Shown here: one piece after another, positions 1 through 5,868 of the stretch
Numbering within the stretch: the stretch's first letter is position 1
How the letters are laid out: every line of letters starts with the position of its first letter
Source of the DNA: SIG510 sp045540975
GTDB taxonomy: Bacteria > Bacillota > Clostridia > Oscillospirales > JAAYXM01
Assembly (NCBI GenBank): GCA_045540975.1
Contig: JAZQIE010000140.1
Location: 1 to 7,199, forward strand
DNA length: 7,199 nt
Reading direction: 5' to 3'
Notes under the pieces: model-generated
Databases searched by the model: none
Told to the model about the DNA's origin: nothing
Seen by the model: the letters and a program-made list of their open reading frames with translations, nothing else
Position numbers and translations under genes: made by a program

Positions 1-255
1 CGCATCTCTCTCCTTACACTCCTTAACGGAATACTTCGGGGTGTCTTCGAGGACATAGTCAACAAAGGTGAGCTCTAAGTTTCCGGAATAATCGGTAATC
101 GCGTCGACATCATTGAATACTTCGCGCAAACCGGTCTCCAAAAACCAACGATAGGAATCTTTTTGAATTTCAATGAGGTTCGGCATTTGCAGAATCTCAT
201 CAATACGCGCATAGCTCTTACGCGTTGTTCGGCCGTACTGGACGTCTTTGACCAT
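1..255 (-). CDS. rpoB: RNA polymerase beta subunit, N-terminal 85 residues (partial)
   Basis: This is the start of the beta subunit of RNA polymerase, which with beta' forms the catalytic core for transcription in the cytoplasm. The translation opens MVKDVQYGRTTRKSYARIDE and continues with PNLIEIQKDSYRWFLETGLREVF and then DYSGNLELTFVDY, ending in YSVKECKERDA. These are the hallmark N-terminal beta motifs (PNLIEIQ.DS..WFL, GNL.L.FVDY, Y.V.ECK.RD). The gene is cut by the left edge, so about 85 of a usual 1,150-1,250 residues are visible and the catalytic parts are absent. I chose the ATG at 253-255 because GGGAGTG (265-271) lies 9 nt upstream. Two in-frame ATGs further up (262-264 and 271-273) are too close to or overlap that site. 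No rplL precedes it; instead there is a leader and its own promoter. Identification is essentially certain; only the exact start is arguable. Confidence 0.95.
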   Translation of the reverse strand, partial: MVKDVQYGRTTRKSYARIDEILQMPNLIEIQKDSYRWFLETGLREVFNDVDAITDYSGNLELTFVDYVLEDTPKYSVKECKERDA

Positions 256-264
256 TTGATTCAT

Positions 265-271
265 CACTCCC
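265..271 (-). promoter_or_regulatory. Ribosome binding site deciding the rpoB start
   Basis: GGGAGTG on the minus strand, 9 nt before the ATG at 253-255. Three in-frame ATGs (271-273, 262-264, 253-255) compete; only the last has a sensible distance, since this site abuts the middle ATG and overlaps the first. Confidence 0.6.
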
Positions 272-297
272 ATTTTACATTTCGAACATCACTAACT

Positions 298-320
298 CGA
301 CACGCGCGGAGGCGTTGCCG
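298..320 (-). other. GC-rich stem-loop in the rpoB leader
   Basis: On the minus strand, CGGCA-A-CGC (312-320) pairs with GCGTGTCG (298-305). This gives an 8-bp stem with one G-U pair and one bulged A, around a six-base loop. It sits about 45 nt before the rpoB start and is the only GC-rich part of an otherwise AT-rich leader. No U-run follows, so it is not an intrinsic terminator. It may stabilise the 5' untranslated region or have no role; I do not recognise a known RNA family. Confidence 0.3.
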
Positions 321-387
321 AAATCTCTTAATGTACTCTTGCAATCAATGACAATCGATGGTAGAATACATATGTAATGATATCTGC

Positions 388-415
388 TTTACAGCATAAT
401 CATAGAGGATAATAT
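388..415 (+). promoter_or_regulatory. Candidate promoter for the DUF1294 gene
   Basis: On the plus strand TTTACA (388-393), a 16-bp spacer and TAATAT (410-415) make a reasonable sigma-A promoter with a predicted start near 422. The -10 box overlaps the -10 of the opposing rpoB promoter (414-419), so the two probably cannot be occupied at once. The spacer is one base short of ideal and no experiment supports it, so this is a moderate call. Confidence 0.5.
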
Positions 416-442
416 TTTACCATTTCCTTGTCAACTTGTCAA
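414..442 (-). promoter_or_regulatory. rpoB promoter, consensus sigma-A type
   Basis: On the minus strand a perfect -35 box TTGACA (437-442) is followed by exactly 17 bp and a -10 box TAAAAT (414-419). The -10 is preceded by TGG, giving an extended -10 (TGN). Transcription should start near 407, leaving a leader of about 150 nt before rpoB. A second TTGACA (429-434) lies 8 bp downstream as part of the tandem repeat CTTGTCAA CTTGTCAA read on the plus strand. Its best partner is a weak TATCCT (406-411) at 17 bp. The near-consensus match suggests strong constitutive expression, as expected for rpoB. Confidence 0.8.
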
Positions 443-449
443 TACCTTT

Positions 450-478
450 CACCGAGAATTTCGGTGTTTTTTTATTTT
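450..478 (+). terminator. Terminator-like hairpin in the DUF1294 leader (possible attenuator)
   Basis: On the plus strand CACCGA (450-455) pairs perfectly with TCGGTG (461-466) around the five-base loop GAATT. Seven Ts, an A and four Ts follow (467-478). This has the form of a short Rho-independent terminator acting rightward only. No gene is seen reading rightward into it from the visible part of the window. It lies about 30 nt after the predicted start site and directly before the ribosome site (479-485), so it would act on the DUF1294 transcript itself. The six-base-pair stem is modest, so termination may be partial. No known riboswitch or T-box fits in so short a leader. Confidence 0.5.
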
Positions 479-485
479 GGAGGTG
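479..485 (+). promoter_or_regulatory. Ribosome binding site deciding the DUF1294 start
   Basis: GGAGGTG lies just before the ATG at 491, with 7 nt between GGAGG and the start codon. It rules out the earlier in-frame ATG at 428, which has no such site and would place the start before the terminator-like hairpin. The site follows the U-run of that hairpin immediately. ACCTTT at 444-449 could pair with GGAGGT (479-484) using two G-U pairs, which might mask the site; that is speculative. Confidence 0.75.
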
Positions 486-490
486 CTTTT

Positions 491-787
491 ATGCAATTAA
501 CAGAGGCAATCTTCTTCTTTTTCTTACTGACTGTGAACGGCATTGCGCTGATTTGCTTCGGACTGGACAAGTTATTTGCAAAAAAACGCCATTTTCGTAT
601 TTCCGAGGCATGGCTCCTCACGATTTCCCTGCTCGGCGGAAGCCTTGGTGCTTTGGTTGGCATGGTGCTTTTTCACCATAAAATCAGCAAGCCGAAATTC
701 CGTTATTCGATTCCCCTTCTCTTTTTGATTCAAATCGGACTTTTTATTGCATACTTGATTCAAGCCGCATACGGAATTCAAATATAA
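491..787 (+). CDS. DUF1294 family small membrane protein, 98 residues
   Basis: This is a small integral membrane protein of the DUF1294 family, whose function is unknown. The family signature is clear: a first hydrophobic segment (about residues 4-24), then GLDKLFAKK (24-32), RISEAWLL (36-43) and GGSLGALVGM (49-58) in a second membrane segment (about 40-61). HHKISKPKF (62-70) and a third hydrophobic segment (about 74-94) follow. The basic stretches KLFAKKRHFR and HHKISKPKFR would flank the membrane. There is no signal peptide cleavage site and no extra N-terminal cold-shock domain, which some family members carry. The ATG at 491 is supported by GGAGGTG 7 nt upstream. The gene stands alone, divergent from rpoB and convergent with the dehydrogenase operon. 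It uses TTA codons, which the neighbouring E1 gene avoids, suggesting ordinary expression. Family assignment is firm; role unknown. Confidence 0.85.
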   Translation: MQLTEAIFFFFLLTVNGIALICFGLDKLFAKKRHFRISEAWLLTISLLGGSLGALVGMVLFHHKISKPKFRYSIPLLFLIQIGLFIAYLIQAAYGIQI

Positions 788-821
788 AAAAGGACGACAT
801 CTGAAGATGTCGTCCTTTTTT
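786..821. terminator. Bidirectional intrinsic terminator
   Basis: GGACGACATC (792-801) pairs perfectly with GATGTCGTCC (806-815) around a TGAA loop. Six As before (786-791) and six Ts after (816-821) extend the stem and supply a U-run in either direction. It overlaps the last two bases of the DUF1294 stop codon (785-787) and ends 3 bp before the stop of the MtlD-like gene (825-827). It therefore closes both convergent units and separates them from each other. Confidence 0.95.
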
Positions 822-824
822 GTT

Positions 825-2012
825 TTACCACTGGCTCATGCTACGCTTGATAGCGGCACGGGCATTCTTTACGCCGTCTTCTCCGTCAAGCAGAGCGGCA
901 TATTTCATGATTTGGGTGTATTCCTCGCTCTCCGCGCTCAGTTTGGAAATCTCGGTTAAGATTTCCTCTGCGGGACGTGCGGAGGTTTCATCCGGGCTGA
1001 AGCGCAGAGCCGCAGCAACCGCCGCATAAAGCGGAGCGGGATTGACACCGGTTTCACGGCAAGCACGGATTGCACCGATGAGGCGATCGTCCGGAGAAAG
1101 CTTTCTCGGAAGGTCGCGACCAACGCGGAATACGGTATCTCCGAGTTTTCGGTTGGTGAAGCGGTAGAGCAAATCTTCGACATGCTCATGCAAATCCTTA
1201 AACGGAACATTGTAGCGCAGCGACAGTGCCAAAGCGGTTGCGGTCATACCGCGCTGAACAATCGTTTCAATCTCAGGATCTTCAATTGCCTGCCAAATAT
1301 ACTCATAGCCTTTAAGCTGACCCAAATATGCGGTCATGGAGTGACCCATGTTATGGACATACAGTTTCCGTTCAATGTATAACTGGAACGGAGCATAAGC
1401 CGACATATTTACAACCGGGGGAATCTCGCCACGGAATGCATCACGGTCAACAATCAAATTGTTAAACGGCTCGACACACACGCGAAGCGGATCGTTTTTG
1501 GTCATCTCCGGAGTCTGAATCGGAACCATGCGACCGATGGAAGCCTCCACCAAACCTACACGCGCATCAAACTTTGCAACCTCTTCATCGGAAAGAAGTT
1601 CGCAAAGTTTTTGGCGCAGGAATGCATCTGCACCGATTAAGTTCTCGCAAATGATGATGTTGAGCGGGGTCTCATTTCCCTCTTCCCAACGCGCTTTGAG
1701 TCCCTTTGCAATGTTTCCGACAATGCGCGGAAGAACATTAACACCGACCGCAGTCGCCATAACGTCTGCACGGCGAATTTCATCCGCAACAGCGTCCACA
1801 TCCATGCCGTCAACACCGTAAACATTTTCAACAAGGACCTCGGAATTTGCTTCGTTTTCCAAAATCTCAACCGGGTAGGATTTCCGCTCATTCAGAGCGG
1901 AAATCACGGTTTGATTGACATCGATAAAAGCAACTTGATAACCCGACTGGCTGAGAAGCTGACCGATAAAGCCACGGCCAATGTTCCCCGCACCATACAT
2001 TACTGCTCTCAT
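825..2012 (-). CDS. mtlD: Mannitol-1-phosphate 5-dehydrogenase-like protein, 395 residues
   Basis: By family this NAD-dependent cytoplasmic enzyme interconverts mannitol 1-phosphate and fructose 6-phosphate. The N-terminal Rossmann fold shows GAGNIGRGFIG (7-17) and an acidic D31 in FIDVN, which favours NAD over NADP. CENLIGAD (122-129) carries the conserved Asn, and ERKLYVHNMGH (214-224) holds the polyol long-chain dehydrogenase signature K-x4-N-x2-H (K216, N221, H224). Length is close to the 382 residues of the E. coli enzyme. One oddity: where E. coli MtlD reads VDRIVPP, this protein reads IGRMVPI (159-165), so the usual Asp is G160. Substrate may therefore differ; another sugar-alcohol phosphate is possible. 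It is the last gene of the operon, beginning 3 nt after the E1 stop with its ribosome site inside the E1 gene. No mannitol PTS genes are in the window. Family sure, exact substrate less so. Confidence 0.82.
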   Translation of the reverse strand: MRAVMYGAGNIGRGFIGQLLSQSGYQVAFIDVNQTVISALNERKSYPVEILENEANSEVLVENVYGVDGMDVDAVADEIRRADVMATAVGVNVLPRIVGNIAKGLKARWEEGNETPLNIIICENLIGADAFLRQKLCELLSDEEVAKFDARVGLVEASIGRMVPIQTPEMTKNDPLRVCVEPFNNLIVDRDAFRGEIPPVVNMSAYAPFQLYIERKLYVHNMGHSMTAYLGQLKGYEYIWQAIEDPEIETIVQRGMTATALALSLRYNVPFKDLHEHVEDLLYRFTNRKLGDTVFRVGRDLPRKLSPDDRLIGAIRACRETGVNPAPLYAAVAAALRFSPDETSARPAEEILTEISKLSAESEEYTQIMKYAALLDGEDGVKNARAAIKRSMSQW

Positions 2013-2015
2013 AGT

Positions 2016-4481
2016 TTACACTCCAAGCTTGGAACGGCGGAGTTTTTCGCCGTCAGTGAAGTTACCGTTCGGAGTATATCCCGGAATCGGCATAATCTTT
2101 TCATGGATGGTATCAATAATCCAATCAGCCTGCGGGAAGAAGTCAGCATCGAGTTCATAGCACGGGGTGATCCAGTTACGTGCGCCAACCACACAGACCG
2201 GAGCATCCAGATCGTCGAAGCAAACTTCGGAAATGTTCTGCGCCATATCGTTGAGGAAGGAACCGCGTGCGCAAGCGTCACTTGCAAGGACGATGCGACC
2301 GGTCTTCTTAACAGACTCAATGACCTTGTCATAGTTGAACGGAACGATGGAACGAGCATCGATGACTTCTGCGGAGATGCCGTACTTCTCTTCCAGAATC
2401 TTTGCTGCATCCAAAGCACGGTACAGGGTTGCACCGATGGTCAGGATGGTGATGTCGGATCCAACCTTCTTGACATCCGGCTCGCCGAACGGGATTTCAT
2501 AATATCCTTCCGGAACGCCGCCTTCGTGGAACTGCTCACCCACATCGTAGATACGCTGGCTTTCGAAGAAAACAACCGGATCGGTGCCGTTGAGTGCCGC
2601 ATTCATGAGACCCTTCGCATCGTACGGAGTGGTCGGGAATGCACACTTGAGTCCCGGAATGTGTGCGATCATGGAAGTCCAGTCCTGAGAATGCTGTGCA
2701 CCGTACTTGGAGCCAACCGAGATACGGAGAACAACCGGCATCTTCAGAATACCTGCGCTCATGGACTGCCACTTTGCCAACTGGTTGAAGACTTCGTCGC
2801 CTGCACGGCCGAGGAAGTCACAGTACATAAGTTCAACGATTGCACGGCCGCCGCTCATTGCGTAACCAACCGCACTACCAACGATTGCTGCTTCGGAAAT
2901 CGGAGCATTGAAGAAACGGTGATACGGGATTGCCTCGGTCAAGCCGCGGTAAACCGCGAATGCGCCGCCCCAGTCACGGTTGTCTTCGCCGTATGCGACC
3001 AGGGTCGGGTCTTCATAGAACTTATCGATAATTGCTTCAAAGATACCGTCACGGAGCTGATAAACCTTGTTTTTGGAAACCGGCTTACCGTTTGCATCAA
3101 ACGCAAAGCGCTCTTTCTTTGCAATCTGCTTGACGCGCGGATTCTCTTCCTTCGGCATGAGAACGTCGCACTCACGGTCTTCCATCTTAGCGACGGAGCC
3201 GTTGGAGAACATGAGGTCTTCCAGCATTCTCGGATTTGCCTTGAGGTCCATACGCGGAGAGACGGTTTCATCAACAGCGAGCTTGCAAGCACGGGTGATG
3301 AGAGCCTTGACATCAGCAAGGATCGCATCGAACTCTTCCTGAGTTGCAACCTTGGCATCGATGAGTTTTGCGGAGAAGGACTTGAGCACGTCTTCGTTGA
3401 CCCATGCCTCGATTTCTTCCGGAGTACGGTAACTGGAAGCATCGGACGGAGAGTGACCGGTGACACGGTAGGTCAGGACATCCAACAGGACCGGGCCTTC
3501 CTTCTTCTCGAGGAGTTCTTTCTTTCTGCGCATTGCATCAATGACAGCGAGCGGATTGTAACCGTCAACGCGCTCCGCGTGCATCTGGGTCGGAGTGAGA
3601 CCTGCGCCGATACGGGCAGGCATATTGTAACCCATGGTTTCACCGATGGTCTGTCCGCCCATACCGTACATGTTATCAAAGATATTGAAGATGAGCGGGA
3701 GTCCGCCGCGATGTGCTTCATCCCACAACTGATGGAACTGATCCATCACGGACATATTCATTGCTTCCCAAACCGGGCCGCAGCCAAGGGATGCGTCACC
3801 GATGTTGCAGACAACGATACCCTTCTTTTGGTTAATCATCTTGTGCATTGCAGCACCGAGAGCAATGGTACCGGAGCCGCCGACGATTGCGTTGTTCGGA
3901 TAAATGCCGAACGGGGTGAAGAACGCGTGCATGGAGCCGCCGAGACCACGGTTAAAGCCGGTGGTACGCGCGAAGATTTCAGCCAATGCACCGTAAATGA
4001 GGAATTCAACCGCAAGTTCCTTCACAGACAGTTTTTCATCCTCGATAACCTTGAGGATTGCGCCGTCAAAGAAGTCCTTCATGATTGCATACAGTTCATC
4101 ATCTGCCAGCTTTTCGATGCAAGAGAGACCCTTTGCAAGGATTTCGCCATGGCTTCTGTGAGAACCGAAGATATAGTCGTCTTTATCCAGGATATAGGCC
4201 TGACCGACCGCGGATGCTTCCTGACCGGTGGAAAGGTGCGCAGGACCCGGGTTGTTGTAGTCAACACCGTTGTAGGAGTTGGTGGTCTTGATGGAATAAA
4301 GCATGGTCTCAAACTCACGGATGATTGCCATATCGCGGAAAATGCGCATGAAATCAGCCTTGGTGTAAATCTTGCTTTCTTCCTTAATGGTTTTGTTATA
4401 CTGGTTGACCGGAATATCCTCAAAATGAATCATTCCGCTCTTTCTGCATGCTTTCGGATCAAGAAATTGAGATTTCGGCAT
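2016..4481 (-). CDS. Fused E1 alpha/beta subunit of a 2-oxoacid (or acetoin) dehydrogenase complex, 821 residues
   Basis: This is the thiamine-diphosphate-dependent E1 that decarboxylates the substrate and acylates the lipoyl arm of E2, with alpha and beta parts in one chain. The alpha part (about 40-440) has SHRSHGE (107-113), GGSMH (181-185), a cofactor motif GDA (228-230) with N270 and Y272, and GHSPSD (342-347) with YRT (351-353). The beta part (about 471-821) has GEDNRDWGG (498-506), the catalytic Glu in APISE (526-530), GSKYGAQHSQ (590-599), HIPGLK (607-612) and a transketolase C-terminal domain. The cofactor motif is GDA rather than GDG, and D229 to N270 spans 41 residues, about 12 more than usual. 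A further insertion of about 40 residues lies near 122-162. Metal ligands and catalytic His/Glu remain, so it should be active. The start has AAGGAG 9 nt upstream. Substrate cannot be assigned. Confidence 0.9.
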   Translation of the reverse strand: MPKSQFLDPKACRKSGMIHFEDIPVNQYNKTIKEESKIYTKADFMRIFRDMAIIREFETMLYSIKTTNSYNGVDYNNPGPAHLSTGQEASAVGQAYILDKDDYIFGSHRSHGEILAKGLSCIEKLADDELYAIMKDFFDGAILKVIEDEKLSVKELAVEFLIYGALAEIFARTTGFNRGLGGSMHAFFTPFGIYPNNAIVGGSGTIALGAAMHKMINQKKGIVVCNIGDASLGCGPVWEAMNMSVMDQFHQLWDEAHRGGLPLIFNIFDNMYGMGGQTIGETMGYNMPARIGAGLTPTQMHAERVDGYNPLAVIDAMRRKKELLEKKEGPVLLDVLTYRVTGHSPSDASSYRTPEEIEAWVNEDVLKSFSAKLIDAKVATQEEFDAILADVKALITRACKLAVDETVSPRMDLKANPRMLEDLMFSNGSVAKMEDRECDVLMPKEENPRVKQIAKKERFAFDANGKPVSKNKVYQLRDGIFEAIIDKFYEDPTLVAYGEDNRDWGGAFAVYRGLTEAIPYHRFFNAPISEAAIVGSAVGYAMSGGRAIVELMYCDFLGRAGDEVFNQLAKWQSMSAGILKMPVVLRISVGSKYGAQHSQDWTSMIAHIPGLKCAFPTTPYDAKGLMNAALNGTDPVVFFESQRIYDVGEQFHEGGVPEGYYEIPFGEPDVKKVGSDITILTIGATLYRALDAAKILEEKYGISAEVIDARSIVPFNYDKVIESVKKTGRIVLASDACARGSFLNDMAQNISEVCFDDLDAPVCVVGARNWITPCYELDADFFPQADWIIDTIHEKIMPIPGYTPNGNFTDGEKLRRSKLGV
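2019..2024 (-). promoter_or_regulatory. Ribosome binding site of the MtlD-like gene, inside the end of the E1 gene
   Basis: GGAGTG on the minus strand forms the last two sense codons (Gly820, Val821) of the fused E1. It lies 6 nt from the ATG at 2010-2012. Ribosomes finishing E1 at the stop 2016-2018 would be at this site, so translation of the two genes is probably coupled. Confidence 0.7.
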
Positions 4482-4494
4482 TGTATGTCACTCC

Positions 4495-5856
4495 TTATTT
4501 TAATTTGAAAATCGCTTCACGAATAATTTCACAAACGGTCGGATGCGGGAAGACCATTTCCTTAACATCCGAAACACGCATTTCGCATTCCACCATCATT
4601 GCAGCGGTGAAAATGATTTCGGATGCGTAATTGCCCAGCATATGAACACCGATGATGCGGTCGGTCTTTTCTTCAACCAGCACCTTGCAGATGCCGTCAT
4701 ATTCGGTGTTTTCCGCAACATAACGACCGCTGTACATCATGCTGACGGTCGACTTCTTATAACGGATGCCCTTTTTTGCTGCGCTTTCCTCGGTTTCACC
4801 GACACCTGCAACCTCGGGGTTGGTATAAACAACTGCAGGGATTGCATTGTAGCGCATGATATCACGCTTACCGACAATGTGGTTGACCGCAACTTCCGCT
4901 TCGCGGTATGCGGTGTGTGCCAGCATGCTCTTGCCGTTGACATCACCGACCGCATATACGCCGGGGATGTTGGTACGGCAGAACTGATCGGTCACGATTG
5001 CACCGCGTTCGGTTGCAACACCGATGCTCTCCAAACCAATGTTTGCGGTGGATGCGCGGCGGCCGATGGAAACAAGAACACAGTCAGCCTTGACTTCCTG
5101 AGTCTTGCCGTCAAGCTCATAAGTAACGGAATCCTTACCGAGTGCGGTAACCTTTGCACCGAGTTTGAAATCGATTCCCTTTTTGGTGTAACTCTTGCAG
5201 AGGAGGTCGGAGATTTCGCGATCCATCGCACCTGCAATATTCGGAAGCATTTCCAAAACAGTGACCTTGCTTCCCGCGGAATTGAAGTAAGATGCCATTT
5301 CCAAGCCGATGACACCGCCGCCGATGACAGCGAGAGTGCCGGGAACGGTGGTCATATCAAGCAGTTCACGGTTGGTGACCGCAAACCCGCTTTCCAGCGC
5401 TTCTTTAAGACCCGGAATCGGCGGAACAACCGGCATGGAGCCTGCCGCAATGATGAGTTTCTTACCCGAAACAACCTCATCACCGACTTTGATGTTGTAG
5501 CCTTCATCTTTTCCGATGATAACGCCTTCGCCTTCATAGACCTTGACCTTACCTGCCTTCAGCGCGCCCTTGACACCCGCAACGAGTTTCTTTACAACTT
5601 CGTTCTTACGTGCAACAACAGCCGCATGGTCAATGCCGGAGCCGTTTACGGTAACACCGTAATCCGAACTGTGTTTTGTATAATCATAAATCTTTGCCGA
5701 GTTGAGAAGTGTCTTGGTCGGGACACAGCCTTCATTGAGGCAGACACCGCCCAATGCACGTTTTTCAACAAGTGCAACAGAAAGTCCTGCTTCCGCAGCG
5801 CGTTCCGCTGCCAAATAACCGCCCGGGCCACCGCCCAGAACTACCAAATCAAACAT
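4495..5856 (-). CDS. lpdA: Dihydrolipoyl dehydrogenase (E3), 453 residues
   Basis: This FAD flavoenzyme reoxidises dihydrolipoamide on E2 and passes the electrons to NAD, completing the complex cycle. The FAD-binding GGGPGG is at 8-13, followed by the redox disulfide GGVCLNEGCVPTK (36-48, Cys39 and Cys44). The NAD-binding GGGVIG is at 179-184, the second FAD contact AVGDV at 302-306, and the C-terminal dimer interface carries the catalytic His-Glu pair in HPTVCE (438-443). Length is close to the usual 460-475 residues, and there is no extra N-terminal lipoyl domain. AAGGAGG lies 7 nt before the ATG. It starts 12 nt after the E2 stop and ends 13 nt before E1, so it is the middle gene of the complex operon. 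Its only TTA codon is near the very end. Glutathione or mercuric reductase is excluded by the HPT..E end and the context. Confidence 0.95.
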   Translation of the reverse strand: MFDLVVLGGGPGGYLAAERAAEAGLSVALVEKRALGGVCLNEGCVPTKTLLNSAKIYDYTKHSSDYGVTVNGSGIDHAAVVARKNEVVKKLVAGVKGALKAGKVKVYEGEGVIIGKDEGYNIKVGDEVVSGKKLIIAAGSMPVVPPIPGLKEALESGFAVTNRELLDMTTVPGTLAVIGGGVIGLEMASYFNSAGSKVTVLEMLPNIAGAMDREISDLLCKSYTKKGIDFKLGAKVTALGKDSVTYELDGKTQEVKADCVLVSIGRRASTANIGLESIGVATERGAIVTDQFCRTNIPGVYAVGDVNGKSMLAHTAYREAEVAVNHIVGKRDIMRYNAIPAVVYTNPEVAGVGETEESAAKKGIRYKKSTVSMMYSGRYVAENTEYDGICKVLVEEKTDRIIGVHMLGNYASEIIFTAAMMVECEMRVSDVKEMVFPHPTVCEIIREAIFKLK

Positions 5857-5868
5857 ATCATTTCCTCC

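Noticed and set aside
163..351. A 62-codon plus-strand open frame across the rpoB start.
   Set aside because: It overlaps the conserved start of rpoB and its leader, has no ribosome site, and its product shows no recognisable feature.
340..405. Very short ATG-led frames (4 and 8 codons) in the rpoB leader.
   Set aside because: Neither has a ribosome site, and there is no run of one amino acid or other sign of a leader peptide for attenuation.
428..490. Longer form of the DUF1294 protein starting at 428 (119 residues).
   Set aside because: No ribosome site precedes that ATG, the extra 21 residues are translated from the hairpin and ribosome-site region, and the ATG at 491 has an ideal site.
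1911..4508. An 865-codon open frame on the plus strand, opposite the E1 gene.
   Set aside because: It is codon-aligned with E1 and open only because E1 lacks TTA, CTA and TCA codons. The protein has no recognisable domain and low-complexity His/Cys-rich composition typical of antisense shadows, while the minus strand encodes a clear enzyme.
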